DNA of 64,000 nucleotides from Acinetobacter lwoffii (GCF_022967985.1 NZ_JALJVC010000010.1:1-64000); one strand, 5' to 3'. Numbered from the stretch's first letter, positions 17,397-27,339 are shown. Numbers and translations: made by a program. Notes: generated by a model from the sequence alone, not told the origin.

Positions 17397-19601
17397 TTAC
17401 ACTTGTGGATGACGGATTTTCCAGGCACGGTGAATCTTTTGATTGCGCTTGAAGTCAGGACCAATAGTTTCTTGGGTAATTTCTTCAACATCAAAGAAGG
17501 CCAGAATTTCTTCATCCATCTCAAAACCACGATAGTTATTTGAGAAATACAAGGTACCATCAGTGGTTAAGCGGTTCATCGCACGTTTTAACAGGGACAA
17601 ATGGTCGCGCTGTACGTCAAAGGTCCCGTAGAATTTCTTCGAGTTTGAGAAGGTTGGCGGATCAATAAAGATCAGCTCATATTGCTCATGACCTTCTTTC
17701 AGCCATTCGAAACAGTCAGAGGCAAAGAACTGGTGCTGTTCATCAGCATGATCCACAGTTAAACCGTTCAGGACAAAGTTTTCTTTCGACCAGTTCAAAT
17801 AAGTATTCGACAGATCGACGCTGGTCGTGCTCGCAGCACCACCCAAAGCAGCGTGTAAACTCGCGGTTGAAGTATAGCTGTACAGGTTCAGGAAGTGTTT
17901 GCCTTTTGCTTCACGTGCAATACGTAAACGCATTTGACGGTGATCCAGGAACAGACCGGTATCCAGATAATCGGTCAGGTTGACCAGAATCTTGGCTTGA
18001 CCTTCCTGAACGATAAAACGCTTGGATGCTGTACTTTGTTTGGTGTACTGGTTTTTACCTTCCTGACGTGCACGGGTCTTGATAAAGATCGCATCACGGC
18101 CCAAACCGGTCACGGCACGAATGGCCTGTAAGGCCAGGTTGAAACGTTTTTTGGCTTTTTCCGGATCAATAGTTTTAGGTGGCGCATATTCTTGTACATG
18201 CAAACGCTCGCCATACAGATCTACTGCGACGTTAAAATCAGGTAAATCTGCATCATAGAGACGTAAACAATGGATCTGTTCCTTGACTGCCCATTTTTTT
18301 AGAGCTTGCATATTTTTGGTCAGACGGTTGGCAAACTCCATCGCACCTTCAATCGGTTCAAACTGCTGAGGCTGCCAGCTTTCTAGGAATGGACGTACCA
18401 CTGCGGCCGGTTTAACCGTACCGAAGCGGATATAGATCGGCAATTTACCATTCATCAAACGCAGGATTTGCGGATCATTGAACGCCAGCACATCGGCCTG
18501 TTCCACTTGGGAGGCAATCACAGCCGCTTTTTGATTCGGGAAATTCTTTTGCAATAAAGCCGATAAACCCAGGTATAAAGAACGGTTTTGCGCTTTATCG
18601 CCGAGACGTTCGCCATATGGCGGGTTGGTCACGAAGAATACTTTCTTGCCTTCTGCATGGAAATCAGGCCAGTCATTTAAAGTCCGTTCTTCGATCATGA
18701 TATTGTCGAGAGCAGCTTCAAAACCCGCCGCGATAATATTTTGTCTGGTGGCTTTAACCGCTTCCCAGTCCGCATCGAAGGCATAGAATTGTGGTAATGG
18801 ATTTTCCATTGCCGCTTGATGACGTTCAGCAGCTTCGGCCTTGATGCTCATCCACAGTTCATGGTCATGGCCATTCCAGCCATTAAAACCGAAACGACGG
18901 ACCAGACCCGGTGCACGGTCGGTCAAAATCATTAGGGATTCAATAATAAAGGTACCTGAACCACACATTGGATCGACAATGATGTCCGGATTTAACGCTT
19001 TTAAACCACCTTTTTGCAGAATCGCAGCGGCCAGGTTTTCCTTGATTGGGGCGTCAGTCATAAAGCGGCGATAACCGCGTTTATGCAAAGAGTCGCCAGA
19101 CAGGTCCAGGCAGTAAGTATGTTCTTTCTTGCCTGCCAGAATATACATGGTAATTTCAGGCTGTTTGGTATCAATGCTTGGACGTTTGCCTACGGCTTCC
19201 ATAAAGGAATCTACGACACCATCTTTGGCACGTAAAGTCGCAAACTGGGTATTGACCTTGATATCACGTTCGACATGCAAACGAATCGCAAAGGTACTTT
19301 GTGGTGCAAAAATCAGCGACCAGTCAAAGCTGAGAGCCCCTTCATAGAGTTCTTCTGCCACATCACGGGCATCATGAGAAAATTCAATTTCATGCGTGTG
19401 GATCGGCATCAAAACACGTGAAGCCAGACGTGACCACATGCAGATACGATAAGCATTTTCCAGTGTGCCTTTAAAGGTCAAACGGCCCGGAAAACGCTCA
19501 ATATTCTGAACACCTAAGCCTTGTATTTCTTCTTCTAATAAGGTTTCCAGACCATCGGCACAGGTGACCCAATAATTGCTTAAACGTGGAGAGGTATTCA
19601 T
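17397..19601 (-). CDS. rlmL: Bifunctional 23S rRNA methyltransferase RlmKL
   Basis: The 734-residue enzyme fuses two rRNA methyltransferases, for m2G2445 (RlmL, N-terminal) and m7G2069 (RlmK, C-terminal). Seen in order: a ferredoxin-like/THUMP region (about 1-160), the RlmL Rossmann domain with DPMCGSGTFIIESLMI and catalytic NPPYGERLG, a linker, then the RlmK domain with FLNLYSYTSTASLHAALGGA (SAM loop) and FIDPPTFSNSKKF. Both active-site motifs are intact and the length is normal for gammaproteobacteria. It is a single gene, convergent with clpB. Confidence 0.96.
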   Translation of the reverse strand: MNTSPRLSNYWVTCADGLETLLEEEIQGLGVQNIERFPGRLTFKGTLENAYRICMWSRLASRVLMPIHTHEIEFSHDARDVAEELYEGALSFDWSLIFAPQSTFAIRLHVERDIKVNTQFATLRAKDGVVDSFMEAVGKRPSIDTKQPEITMYILAGKKEHTYCLDLSGDSLHKRGYRRFMTDAPIKENLAAAILQKGGLKALNPDIIVDPMCGSGTFIIESLMILTDRAPGLVRRFGFNGWNGHDHELWMSIKAEAAERHQAAMENPLPQFYAFDADWEAVKATRQNIIAAGFEAALDNIMIEERTLNDWPDFHAEGKKVFFVTNPPYGERLGDKAQNRSLYLGLSALLQKNFPNQKAAVIASQVEQADVLAFNDPQILRLMNGKLPIYIRFGTVKPAAVVRPFLESWQPQQFEPIEGAMEFANRLTKNMQALKKWAVKEQIHCLRLYDADLPDFNVAVDLYGERLHVQEYAPPKTIDPEKAKKRFNLALQAIRAVTGLGRDAIFIKTRARQEGKNQYTKQSTASKRFIVQEGQAKILVNLTDYLDTGLFLDHRQMRLRIAREAKGKHFLNLYSYTSTASLHAALGGAASTTSVDLSNTYLNWSKENFVLNGLTVDHADEQHQFFASDCFEWLKEGHEQYELIFIDPPTFSNSKKFYGTFDVQRDHLSLLKRAMNRLTTDGTLYFSNNYRGFEMDEEILAFFDVEEITQETIGPDFKRNQKIHRAWKIRHPQV

Positions 19602-19833
19602 ATAATAGAGAGACCAAAAAAGATAAATAAAAAACTGCGCTAAGTTTACCGTATTTTTATATTGAAAGCTTTTGAAATTCTCTGAAAGGCCGTGGCATGT
19701 GATAGAGAAAAATAATATTCACACTATAAATTGAGGAACTGGTACGCATTTTGCTCTATACATGGCAAATCAGGCGGTCAGTCGATGGGGAGCGATGGCT
19801 GCCTGATTTTTCAATTTTATAATGGGGGTTAAG

Positions 19834-20178
19834 ATGTTAGAGAATCAGTTACGCAACCATGACGCTTTTTCAGTGGCCACTTTAATTTATGCACGTTTAC
19901 GACGTGTTTCAGGTCGGGTGATTGATGCAATTTATCTGGCAGAGAACCTGGATTATGCCCGGCATGTGATTCAACTGGCAGAGCAGACCCAAGACCCAGA
20001 TTTGAATCATCTGATCCAGCGCCTGAAAATGGTACTGGAGATTTCGGAAACAGCACAAGATTCACCAACAGAATCTGCACACCCAAGCCAGCAGGAAGGG
20101 CTGATCTCGGTCGAACCGGATGAAGACGATATCTATCGTGCACAGGTGTCACATCGTTATATTGGTGCACTGCGTTAA
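19834..20178 (+). CDS. Conserved small protein of unknown function
   Basis: The 114-residue protein (from ATG 19834, with GGGGG and TAAG upstream; an in-frame ATG 12 bases earlier overlaps that site) is soluble and mainly helical. Residues 1-70 contain LRNHDAFSVATLIYARLRRVSGRVIDAIYLAENLDYARHV, which looks like a compact helical bundle. Residues 72-100 are acidic and Ser/Glu rich, probably disordered. No catalytic motif is visible. It lies alone between rlmKL (divergent) and pyrB. I recognise it only as a lineage-specific hypothetical protein. Confidence 0.7.
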   Translation: MLENQLRNHDAFSVATLIYARLRRVSGRVIDAIYLAENLDYARHVIQLAEQTQDPDLNHLIQRLKMVLEISETAQDSPTESAHPSQQEGLISVEPDEDDIYRAQVSHRYIGALR

Positions 20179-20367
20179 ACCTGAGATGGGTGTGAATGCT
20201 CCAGACTGAAGCGCCCGTTGGTTTTGTACTTAAAATCAGCAAGATGCAAATCGGGTTAAATTATCTTATTGAAAAAATACAAAGGAATCTGCTTTTCTAT
20301 TTTTATTGTTCAGATGCTTTTTGTACAAGTAGCAGCGTGGCCAACTATAAAAATTCGCCAATCTCTG

Positions 20368-20385
20368 TATAATATGTTGACTTAA
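20368..20385 (+). promoter_or_regulatory. pyrB -10 region with an element shared with pyrD
   Basis: A perfect -10 TATAAT (20368-20373) is followed by ATGTTGACTTAA. The 18 bases match the region before pyrD (51789-51806) at all but two adjacent positions. No good -35 is visible at 17 bases. Confidence 0.55.
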
Positions 20386-20402
20386 CGCATAAGGAATCTC
20401 TC

Positions 20403-21419
20403 ATGCACTTGGCGGCATTGCATACACCGAGCCAGATTCAACTCAATAAAGAAGGTAATCTAAAACACTTCTTGACCATCGAAGGTCTTTCTAAAGAAAC
20501 CCTGACAAAAATATTGGACACTGCACAGTCCTTTTTTAATGACCAAAATCAGCTGATCACCAATAATTTGCTCGAAGGCAAAACGGTGATGAACCTGTTC
20601 TTCGAAAATTCTACCCGTACCCGCACCACCTTTGAAGCTGCTGCCAAGCGCCTTTCTGCCAACGTCCTCAATATCGATATTGCCCGTTCGAGTACTTCCA
20701 AAGGTGAAACCCTGCGTGACACGTTATGGAATCTGGAAGCTATGGCGGCCGATATTTTCGTGGTACGTCATTCATCTTCAGGGGCAGCGCATTTTATTGC
20801 CAAAGATGTCTGCCCAACGGTGGCAATTATTAATGCCGGTGATGGCCGTCATGCGCATCCGACTCAAGCGATGCTGGACATGCTGACCATTCGCCGTGAA
20901 ACCAAGAAAAAATTCGAAGAAATGTCGATTGCCATTATTGGCGATATCAAGCATTCACGTGTCGCGCGCTCAGATGTAGCCGCCTTGCAAACTTTAGGCT
21001 GCCAGGATATCCGGGTGATTGCACCGAATACCTTGCTGCCATTAGGCTTTGAAGAATATGGCGATGGTGTTCGTCTATTTAACAATATGGAAGACGGCAT
21101 TAAAGACTGCGACGTGATTATTACGCTTCGTATTCAAAATGAGCGTATTGATTCTCCGGCACTGGCCTCGCAAGCTGAGTTCTACAAAATGTATGGCTTG
21201 AATAAAGAACGTCTTGCCATGGCCAAACCGGATTGTATCGTGATGCATCCGGGACCAATGAACCGCGGCGTTGAAATCGACTCAAGTATTGCGGATGGTC
21301 CGCAATCTGTGATTTTGAAGCAGGTGACCAATGGCATTGCAGTGCGTATGGCGGTGTTGGCTTTGTCGATGCAAGGCCAGTTGCAAGAACAAGGTTTGAT
21401 TGAAGCGATTGCGGGTTAA
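20403..21419 (+). CDS. pyrB: Aspartate carbamoyltransferase catalytic subunit
   Basis: PyrB condenses carbamoyl phosphate with aspartate, the first committed step of UMP synthesis. The 338-residue protein shows the carbamoyl-phosphate loop [12 protein letters not shown] (about 62-73), the SSTSKGET loop, [11 protein letters not shown] and [12 protein letters not shown] near the C-terminus. There is no pyrI regulatory subunit; instead a dihydroorotase-like gene follows 10 bases later, as in the class A ATCase of Pseudomonas, where the pair forms a dodecamer. AAGGAATCTCTC precedes the ATG. Confidence 0.96.
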   Translation: MHLAALHTPSQIQLNKEGNLKHFLTIEGLSKETLTKILDTAQSFFNDQNQLITNNLLEGKTVMNLFFENSTRTRTTFEAAAKRLSANVLNIDIARSSTSKGETLRDTLWNLEAMAADIFVVRHSSSGAAHFIAKDVCPTVAIINAGDGRHAHPTQAMLDMLTIRRETKKKFEEMSIAIIGDIKHSRVARSDVAALQTLGCQDIRVIAPNTLLPLGFEEYGDGVRLFNNMEDGIKDCDVIITLRIQNERIDSPALASQAEFYKMYGLNKERLAMAKPDCIVMHPGPMNRGVEIDSSIADGPQSVILKQVTNGIAVRMAVLALSMQGQLQEQGLIEAIAG

Positions 21420-21429
21420 GGAATAAGTC

Positions 21430-22665
21430 ATGACTATTGTAAAAATTGAAAATGTCCGTGTTCTTGATCCGATCCAAAACACTAATTCTATCCAGACCGT
21501 GTATCTGGAAAATGGCAAATTCGTTGCAGAAACAGCAGATATCTCTGAAACGATAGATGGTCAAGGCAAATGGTTAATGCCAACCATGGTCGATTTGTGT
21601 GCGCGTTTACGTGAACCGGGTCAACAGCAACATGGTACGCTTAAGTCTGAAGGAAAAGCGGCACGTGAAAATGGCATTTTGCATGTATTTACGCCACCCG
21701 ATTCAAAGCCAATCGTACAAGACAACGGTGCGCTGATTCACGGTCTGGTCGAAAAAGCCATGCTGGATGGTGGTATCTATCTTCAAGTGATTGGTGCGCA
21801 AACCCAAGGCTTAAATGGTCAACAACCGGCAAATATGGCGGGCTTGAAAAAGGGCGGTTGTACAGCCGTCTCCAATGCCAGTGCGCCGTTTGCCAATGAT
21901 GACGTGGTACTGCGTACCCTTGAATATGCTGCAGGTTTAGACCTGACGGTGGTGTTCTATGCAGAAGAACCACAAATTGCCAAAGACGGCTGTGTGCATG
22001 AAGGTTTTATTGCTTCACGTCAGGGCTTGCCGATGATTCCGGCACTGGCTGAAACCGTGGCAATTGCCAAATATCTGTTGATGATTGAATCAACCAAAGT
22101 ACGAGCACACTTTGGTCTGTTGTCTTGTGGTGCATCTGTCGAATTGATCCGTATTGCCAAGGAAAAAGGCTTGCCAGTGACCTGTGATGTGGCCATGCAT
22201 CAGTTACATTTAACTGATCATTTGATTGATGGATTTAACTCTCTTGCACATGTGCGTCCACCGCTTCGTTCTGAACAGGACAAAGAATTACTGCGTCAGG
22301 GTGTAAAATCAGGTGTGATTGATGCGATTTGTACTCATCATGAACCGCTAAGCAGCTCTGCGAAAATGGCGCCGTTTGCTGAAACACAGCCAGGATTCAC
22401 AGCTTTTGATACTTATGTGCCTTTTGGTCTGCAACTGATTCGTGAAGGATTGTTGACTCCACTGGAATGGGTAGAAAAAGTAACCTTGGCTCCGGCTCGT
22501 GTTGCGCAAATGGCAGATCGCTGGGTAAATGAATCAGGCTGGGTGCTGCTAGATCCGGAACTGGAATGGACCCTGAATAAAGAAAGCATCGTGTCACAAG
22601 GTAAAAATACCCCGCTAATTAATCAAAAAGTGCTGGGTAAAGTTGTTCAAACTTTTACTGCTTAA
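21430..22665 (+). CDS. Non-catalytic dihydroorotase homologue (PyrC', ATCase partner)
   Basis: The 411-residue amidohydrolase-fold protein is co-transcribed with pyrB (gap of 10 bases, TAAGGAATAAG as ribosome site). The metal-binding H-x-H expected in the D-x-H-x-H-L-R-E-P-G motif is replaced by C57 and R59 (DLCARLREPGQ), and the late D-H-A-P motif reads THHEPL, so the catalytic aspartate is also lost. This matches the inactive PyrC' of pseudomonads, which has a structural role in ATCase assembly. Real dihydroorotase must therefore be encoded elsewhere. The name pyrX is sometimes used. Confidence 0.9.
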   Translation: MTIVKIENVRVLDPIQNTNSIQTVYLENGKFVAETADISETIDGQGKWLMPTMVDLCARLREPGQQQHGTLKSEGKAARENGILHVFTPPDSKPIVQDNGALIHGLVEKAMLDGGIYLQVIGAQTQGLNGQQPANMAGLKKGGCTAVSNASAPFANDDVVLRTLEYAAGLDLTVVFYAEEPQIAKDGCVHEGFIASRQGLPMIPALAETVAIAKYLLMIESTKVRAHFGLLSCGASVELIRIAKEKGLPVTCDVAMHQLHLTDHLIDGFNSLAHVRPPLRSEQDKELLRQGVKSGVIDAICTHHEPLSSSAKMAPFAETQPGFTAFDTYVPFGLQLIREGLLTPLEWVEKVTLAPARVAQMADRWVNESGWVLLDPELEWTLNKESIVSQGKNTPLINQKVLGKVVQTFTA

Positions 22666-22683
22666 GTGATCCCAATTTTATAA

Positions 22684-22703
22684 AAGTCAGCTTCGGCTGG
22701 CTT
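22684..22703 (+). terminator. Intrinsic terminator after pyrB-pyrC'
   Basis: AAGTCAGC and GCTGGCTT (one G-U pair) close a TTCG loop, followed by T7. Confidence 0.88.
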
Positions 22704-22858
22704 TTTTTATTTTTAAATTCTGTATCAGTAAAATGAGTGCTCAATAAAAATAGTGAAACTTTATGATATTCATACAATTATTTACATTTTAAAAAAATGG
22801 GGATCGTTACACTGATTAAATATTAAACATTAGAAAAATCAAAAGAATGGTGACGATT

Positions 22859-24337
22859 ATGAATATAGACTTTATAGAACGCTTAAAAAGCGATGTTACG
22901 GCTATTGTGCTTCAAGGTGAAACCGAGCATTTATTTGCCAAAGATCAAGCTTTGGCTCAATTCTATCCCATATTTTTAAGTATATTGCGTGCACGTCCCG
23001 CCTGGATTGAGAATCTTGGTCAGCAACTTAATCCAAAAATTCATGAATTATTCAATGCAAATCCGGCACTCAAGCAGCAGTTTCTGGATCAAGTGGATCA
23101 GAGCGCGCCACAAGATGAAATAGAGCATACCTTGAACCGGTCAATTGTACCGACCATGAATTTTTTACAGACCGAAGCGGGTGCTTCAAGTCCGGAAGCG
23201 ATTGGCCATTTGCTGGAAACCCACGCCGATTCGATTCAGCGTGCATTACCCGTTTGGGCTGGCCCTATTCTGGCAGCGCTAGGAGTTTCACCCTTGGCAG
23301 GGCAGAATTTAAATCAGGAGCCTGTATTGGCGGAGCAGACCATCATTGTTCAGGAAGAGAGAAAAACCGGCTTTTTATGGCCGTTTATTATTTTTCTGAT
23401 CTTGGCGGGTTTGATCCTGTTTCTGGTTCGTAGCTGCATGCAGGATGATGTTGAAGATTCAAATACCCAGGCAACGAGCGAAGTTGCTGCAGCTCAGCCT
23501 GCATCCTTGCGATTAAGTACCGGCAGTAATGGCGAAATTGTCAGTTGCCAATTACAGCTGAATAATCCGCAGTATATGGAAATTCTACAAAATGAGATCA
23601 AACAGATCTTTAATTATAATATTGGTTGTGGTGCGCTGAGCAGTGAGGTTTATCATTCAGAATTCACCGATCAAGATACTATTCCGACTGTGTTGAGAAC
23701 AATCCAAGGAATGCCAAATGTATCACTGGACTGGATTGGCAATCAGGTTTCGGTGCGTGCAGCAACCAATGTAGAAGCCGAGCGTCTGGCAGCACAAATT
23801 CGTAGTCTGGCCAAGAATGTCACGGTGGTTACCCAACAGCCGCTCAACAGAAGTGACGTGATTAATACGGCCAATAGCGAAGCAGAACAAGCTTTGGCCA
23901 GTATCAAGACCGATAATGTTAAAGCGCTGGATGTGGCGACTGCACTGAATTTACAGATCATTAATTTTGATACGGCATCGACTGAAGTTCCCGAGGTCAA
24001 TAAATTGGTGCTGGATCAGGCTGCTGCATTATTGCAACGAGCACCGCATGTCATTCTGAAGGTTACAGGACATGCCGATGCTCAGGGTAGTGAAGCAGAA
24101 AATAAGGTGCTGTCTGTGCAACGAGCTCAAGCGATTACCAGTTATCTCGTTGGAAAAGGGGTCAATCCTGCACAGTTACAGGCAGTTGGCATGGGAGAGG
24201 ATCAGCCGGTTGAACCCAATGCCACACCTGCCGGACAGTTTCAGAATCGTCGCGTGACCTTTGAGGTCGTGAATACCGAAACGGGAATTGTACGTGAAGT
24301 AGATGATGAAGGTGTAGTTGAGAAGACAGGAAATTAA
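22859..24337 (+). CDS. OmpA-domain protein with a single internal membrane anchor
   Basis: The 492-residue protein has no N-terminal signal peptide. Residues 1-165 are soluble and helical with no family I recognise, 171-192 form one strong membrane helix followed by RSC, and about 200-350 contain two BON-like or DUF-type alpha/beta repeats (LDWIGNQVSVRAATNVEAERL). The last 120 residues are an OmpA peptidoglycan-binding domain (FDTASTEVP.., VTGHADAQGS, QRAQAITSYL, FQNRRVTFEVV). This topology puts the N-terminus in the cytoplasm and the OmpA domain in the periplasm, linking inner membrane and cell wall. ATG 22859 is chosen over 22847 because GGTGA then lies at the right distance. It is a single gene. 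Confidence 0.8.
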   Translation: MNIDFIERLKSDVTAIVLQGETEHLFAKDQALAQFYPIFLSILRARPAWIENLGQQLNPKIHELFNANPALKQQFLDQVDQSAPQDEIEHTLNRSIVPTMNFLQTEAGASSPEAIGHLLETHADSIQRALPVWAGPILAALGVSPLAGQNLNQEPVLAEQTIIVQEERKTGFLWPFIIFLILAGLILFLVRSCMQDDVEDSNTQATSEVAAAQPASLRLSTGSNGEIVSCQLQLNNPQYMEILQNEIKQIFNYNIGCGALSSEVYHSEFTDQDTIPTVLRTIQGMPNVSLDWIGNQVSVRAATNVEAERLAAQIRSLAKNVTVVTQQPLNRSDVINTANSEAEQALASIKTDNVKALDVATALNLQIINFDTASTEVPEVNKLVLDQAAALLQRAPHVILKVTGHADAQGSEAENKVLSVQRAQAITSYLVGKGVNPAQLQAVGMGEDQPVEPNATPAGQFQNRRVTFEVVNTETGIVREVDDEGVVEKTGN

Positions 24338-24352
24338 GAGAGCGGCCTAAAT

Positions 24353-24380
24353 AAAAAAGGACGAATTTTCGTCCTTTTTT
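24353..24380. terminator. Bidirectional terminator between the OmpA-domain gene and atoE
   Basis: A6 GGACGAA pairs with TTCGTCC T6 over a tight loop, between convergent genes. Confidence 0.9.
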
Positions 24381-24391
24381 ATTATCTTAAA

Positions 24392-25804
24392 TTAAGAAAA
24401 TACCGGCGGGCTATAAGTCAATGTCCGACCAAGGAACCATAGCAGGAACAGTACCAAAGGCAGATGGAAAATCAACTGGGTCACCGTAAATCCAATCACA
24501 TCTTTGGCTTTTAATTTCAGGATACCCAACATCGGAAGCATAAAGAATGGATTAATCAGATTCGGCAAGGCTTCTGCCGCATTATAAATCTGTACCGACC
24601 AGCCCAGATGCACTTTCAGGTCATGCGCAGCCTGCATCACATAGGGCGCTTCGATAATCCATTTCCCTCCGCCAGAAGGAATAAAGAAACCCAGAATCGC
24701 CGAGTATAAGCCCATCACAATGGCAAAGGTTTCCTGCGAGGCAATGGAAACAAAGAACTCGGCAATGTAATGTGACAATGACAGATCGGCCGGGTTTAGC
24801 GCATTGGTCATCATAAAGGCAATACTGCCATACAGCGGAAACTGGATCAGTACCCCAGAAATGGCGGGTACGGCTTTGGATACCGCATTCAGGAAATTTC
24901 GCGGTGTACCGTGTAAGGCCACGCCCAAAATCAGGAAGATAAAGTTATAGGTATTTAAGCTGGAAATGGCCAGAATCGGATTGCTTTTGGAAAATTCGTT
25001 AAACATCCAGACTGCACCCAGAATCACAATCAGAATGCTTAAAATGGGTGAATTTTCCAGCCAATCCCCCGGTCTTTTTTCGGCAGATACTTCCGGTTTT
25101 TCTTCTTCAATCTGAATCGGGAAGTGCTCAATGGTTTTAATGTCAGACCCTTTAGGTGCTGACCAGTAAGCAATCGCAATTGAAGCTACAATCAGTACCG
25201 CCGTCATGATCATGGATTGCGGCAGGAAAATGGTTTCGGTAAATGGAATCACGCCCGTCAGATTATAAATCGGTTCAGGCAGACTGCTTTTATTGGCCTG
25301 TAACTGTGCAGCTGAAGAACTGATGCCCAGTGCCCAGGTCGCACCCATCCCGATAATCGCGGCAGCCGCAGCAGCGCGGTAATCCATGTTAAGCTCTTTA
25401 CGCTGTGCCAGTGCAATCACTAGGAGTGCAGTCAGTACAGTACTCATGGCCCAATTAATCAGAGAAATTAACAGGCTGACCGTGGCGACCAGGACAATCG
25501 CACCACGACCGGAATGTGGCAGGCGCGCCATTTTCTGGATCAGAAGCTGGACAGGCTTAGATACGGAAACCACATAACCGACCACGATCAGCATGCACAT
25601 CTGCAAGGTAAAGGGAATCAGGCTCCAGAAGCCGTCTCCAAAGGAAATCGCGACATCCTGTGCGGGTGCACCAATTCCGATGGCGGCAATCGCCACAATG
25701 ATGACGCCAAGCAGGGCAAAAATATAAGAATCCGGAAACCATTTTTCAGACCAGTCGCTGACGCGCAAGGCGAAGCGCTGCAAAATATTTTGTTGAGTTT
25801 GCAT
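24392..25804 (-). CDS. atoE: Short-chain fatty acid transporter AtoE
   Basis: The 470-residue polytopic inner-membrane protein has about 12 helices and belongs to the AtoE family. Typical stretches are FALRVSDWSEKWFPDSYIFALLG at the N-terminus, LISLINWAMSTVLTALLV and FFIPSGGGKWIIEAPYV. It should import acetoacetate, butyrate or similar acids. It is the last gene of the minus-strand ketone-body/leucine island. A hairpin lies between it and scoB, so it may be expressed at a lower level or separately. Confidence 0.9.
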   Translation of the reverse strand: MQTQQNILQRFALRVSDWSEKWFPDSYIFALLGVIIVAIAAIGIGAPAQDVAISFGDGFWSLIPFTLQMCMLIVVGYVVSVSKPVQLLIQKMARLPHSGRGAIVLVATVSLLISLINWAMSTVLTALLVIALAQRKELNMDYRAAAAAAIIGMGATWALGISSSAAQLQANKSSLPEPIYNLTGVIPFTETIFLPQSMIMTAVLIVASIAIAYWSAPKGSDIKTIEHFPIQIEEEKPEVSAEKRPGDWLENSPILSILIVILGAVWMFNEFSKSNPILAISSLNTYNFIFLILGVALHGTPRNFLNAVSKAVPAISGVLIQFPLYGSIAFMMTNALNPADLSLSHYIAEFFVSIASQETFAIVMGLYSAILGFFIPSGGGKWIIEAPYVMQAAHDLKVHLGWSVQIYNAAEALPNLINPFFMLPMLGILKLKAKDVIGFTVTQLIFHLPLVLFLLWFLGRTLTYSPPVFS

Positions 25805-25856
25805 GATTAAAATCCATTTATTCTGCGATTATTATTTTGAAATGAAACAGCTATAT

Positions 25857-25893
25857 ATAAAAAAGCCCTTAAGATGCTTCATTCTTAAGGGCT
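25857..25893 (-). terminator. Hairpin terminator between scoB and atoE
   Basis: AGCCCTTAAGA and TCTTAAGGGCT form an 11-base stem around an 8-base loop. On the minus strand it is followed by a T-rich run, as expected for termination or partial read-through before atoE. Confidence 0.8.
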
Positions 25894-25900
25894 GGCTGGA

Positions 25901-26545
25901 TCAGGCAGCGTTACGTAGTAGCGCTACCCCCGTGACTTTTTGAATCTCTTCAAAACTTACCTCTGGTGCCAGTTCAACCAGTTGAATTCCATCAGGAGTA
26001 ACATCCAGTACACCGAGATCGGTAATAATCCGGTTCACCACAGCCTGGCCGGTCAGCGGCAGGCTACATTGCGGTACAATTTTCGGTGTACCATCTTTGG
26101 CGCAGTGTTCCATCAAGACCACGACCTTTTGTACACCCGCGACCAGATCCATGGCACCGCCCATGCCTTTGACCTTTTTGCCTGGAATCATCCAGTTGGC
26201 CAGATCACCAGTTTCGGACACTTCCATAGCACCCAGAATGGCAATATTGACATGACCGCCACGGATCATGGCAAAGGAGTCGGCACTTGAGAAAAATGAA
26301 GCACCTTTACGCGCGGTAACCGTCTGTTTACCGGCATTGATCAGGTCGGCATCCACTGTCTCCTCGGTTGGAAATTCGCCAATCCCCAGCAGGCCATTTT
26401 CCGACTGCAGCCAGACATTGATATTTTCCGGAATATAGTTCGCGACTAGCGTCGGCAGGCCAATCCCTAGATTGACGTAGAAACCATCTTCAAGCTCTTG
26501 TGCCGCGCGCTGCGCCATTTCATTACGTGTCCAAGCCATGATCAA
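25901..26545 (-). CDS. scoB: 3-oxoacid (succinyl-CoA:acetoacetate) CoA-transferase subunit B
   Basis: The 214-residue beta subunit carries the catalytic glutamate in [12 protein letters not shown] (about 47-58), which forms the glutamyl-CoA intermediate, and [14 protein letters not shown] downstream. Its start overlaps the scoA stop by four bases. Together the subunits transfer CoA from succinyl-CoA (or another donor) to acetoacetate, making acetoacetyl-CoA. The donor cannot be read from sequence: AtoDA-type enzymes with acetyl-CoA are the alternative. The setting beside HMG-CoA lyase, which releases acetoacetate, supports the assignment. Confidence 0.92.
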   Translation of the reverse strand: MIMAWTRNEMAQRAAQELEDGFYVNLGIGLPTLVANYIPENINVWLQSENGLLGIGEFPTEETVDADLINAGKQTVTARKGASFFSSADSFAMIRGGHVNIAILGAMEVSETGDLANWMIPGKKVKGMGGAMDLVAGVQKVVVLMEHCAKDGTPKIVPQCSLPLTGQAVVNRIITDLGVLDVTPDGIQLVELAPEVSFEEIQKVTGVALLRNAA

Positions 26546-27246
26546 GCCTCCGCCTTTAAAGTCATCTGTTCAATACGTTTTTCCGGTTGAGCATTCAGGA
26601 CTATCCGGTTCACATAAATTCCCGGAAGATGGATTTCGTCCGGATCCAGCACGCCAATTTCGACAATCTCTTCGACTTCAGCAATGGTAATTTTGCCGGC
26701 CATGGCACAGACCGGATTAAAGTTCTGGGCGGTTTTACGGAAAATCAGGTTGCCGGCTTTATCGGCCTTATAGGCTTTAACCAGAGCAACATCAGCTGTT
26801 AAAGATTCTTCCAGAATGTAAGACTTGCCATTAAATTCACGGACATCCTTACCTTCAGCGATCACGGTTCCGACACCCGTCGCCGTATAAAAAGCCGGAA
26901 TACCGGCACCGCCAGCACGTAATTTTTCTGCCAGTGTACCCTGTGGGGTCAGCTCAACTTCCAGTTCGCCATTTAAATATTGACGTTCGAATTCCTTGTT
27001 TTCACCGACATAAGAGGAGATCATTTTTTTAATCTGTTTTGTTTCCAGTAAAAGCCCCAGACCGAAGCCGTCTACACCGGCATTATTGGAAATACAGGTC
27101 AAATTTTTGGCACCAGTTTCTTTTAGGGCCGTGATCAAAGCTTCTGGAATACCACATAGGCCGAAACCACCGACAGCCAGAGTATGACCATCTTGCACCA
27201 CATCCTTTAAGGCGGATTGAGCGCTGTCATAAACCTTGTTTGACAT
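26542..27246 (-). CDS. scoA: 3-oxoacid CoA-transferase subunit A
   Basis: The 234-residue alpha subunit has the CoA-binding signature [14 protein letters not shown] (about 21-34), [15 protein letters not shown] and [16 protein letters not shown]. It forms the heteromer with ScoB, whose gene overlaps its 3' end. A 93-base gap with a hairpin (27268-27289) separates it from mvaB upstream, so the sco genes may be partly uncoupled from the liu genes. Confidence 0.93.
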   Translation of the reverse strand: MSNKVYDSAQSALKDVVQDGHTLAVGGFGLCGIPEALITALKETGAKNLTCISNNAGVDGFGLGLLLETKQIKKMISSYVGENKEFERQYLNGELEVELTPQGTLAEKLRAGGAGIPAFYTATGVGTVIAEGKDVREFNGKSYILEESLTADVALVKAYKADKAGNLIFRKTAQNFNPVCAMAGKITIAEVEEIVEIGVLDPDEIHLPGIYVNRIVLNAQPEKRIEQMTLKAEA

Positions 27247-27267
27247 CTTGTCACCTCTATTGTTATT

Positions 27268-27289
27268 ACAGCAGACTTAAATCTGCTGT
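27268..27289. repeat. Stem-loop between mvaB and scoA
   Basis: ACAGCAGA and TCTGCTGT pair perfectly around CTTAAA. No T tract follows on the minus strand, so it is more likely an mRNA-stability or processing structure than a terminator. Confidence 0.55.
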
Positions 27290-27339
27290 TTATATCCTTA
27301 TGGGTTGCTTAAGTTTATTTTGCTCAAGCATGATTATTG

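Noticed and set aside
27268..27289. Factor-independent terminator between mvaB and scoA
   Set aside because: The stem is perfect but no T tract follows on the coding strand, so it was listed only as a stem-loop.
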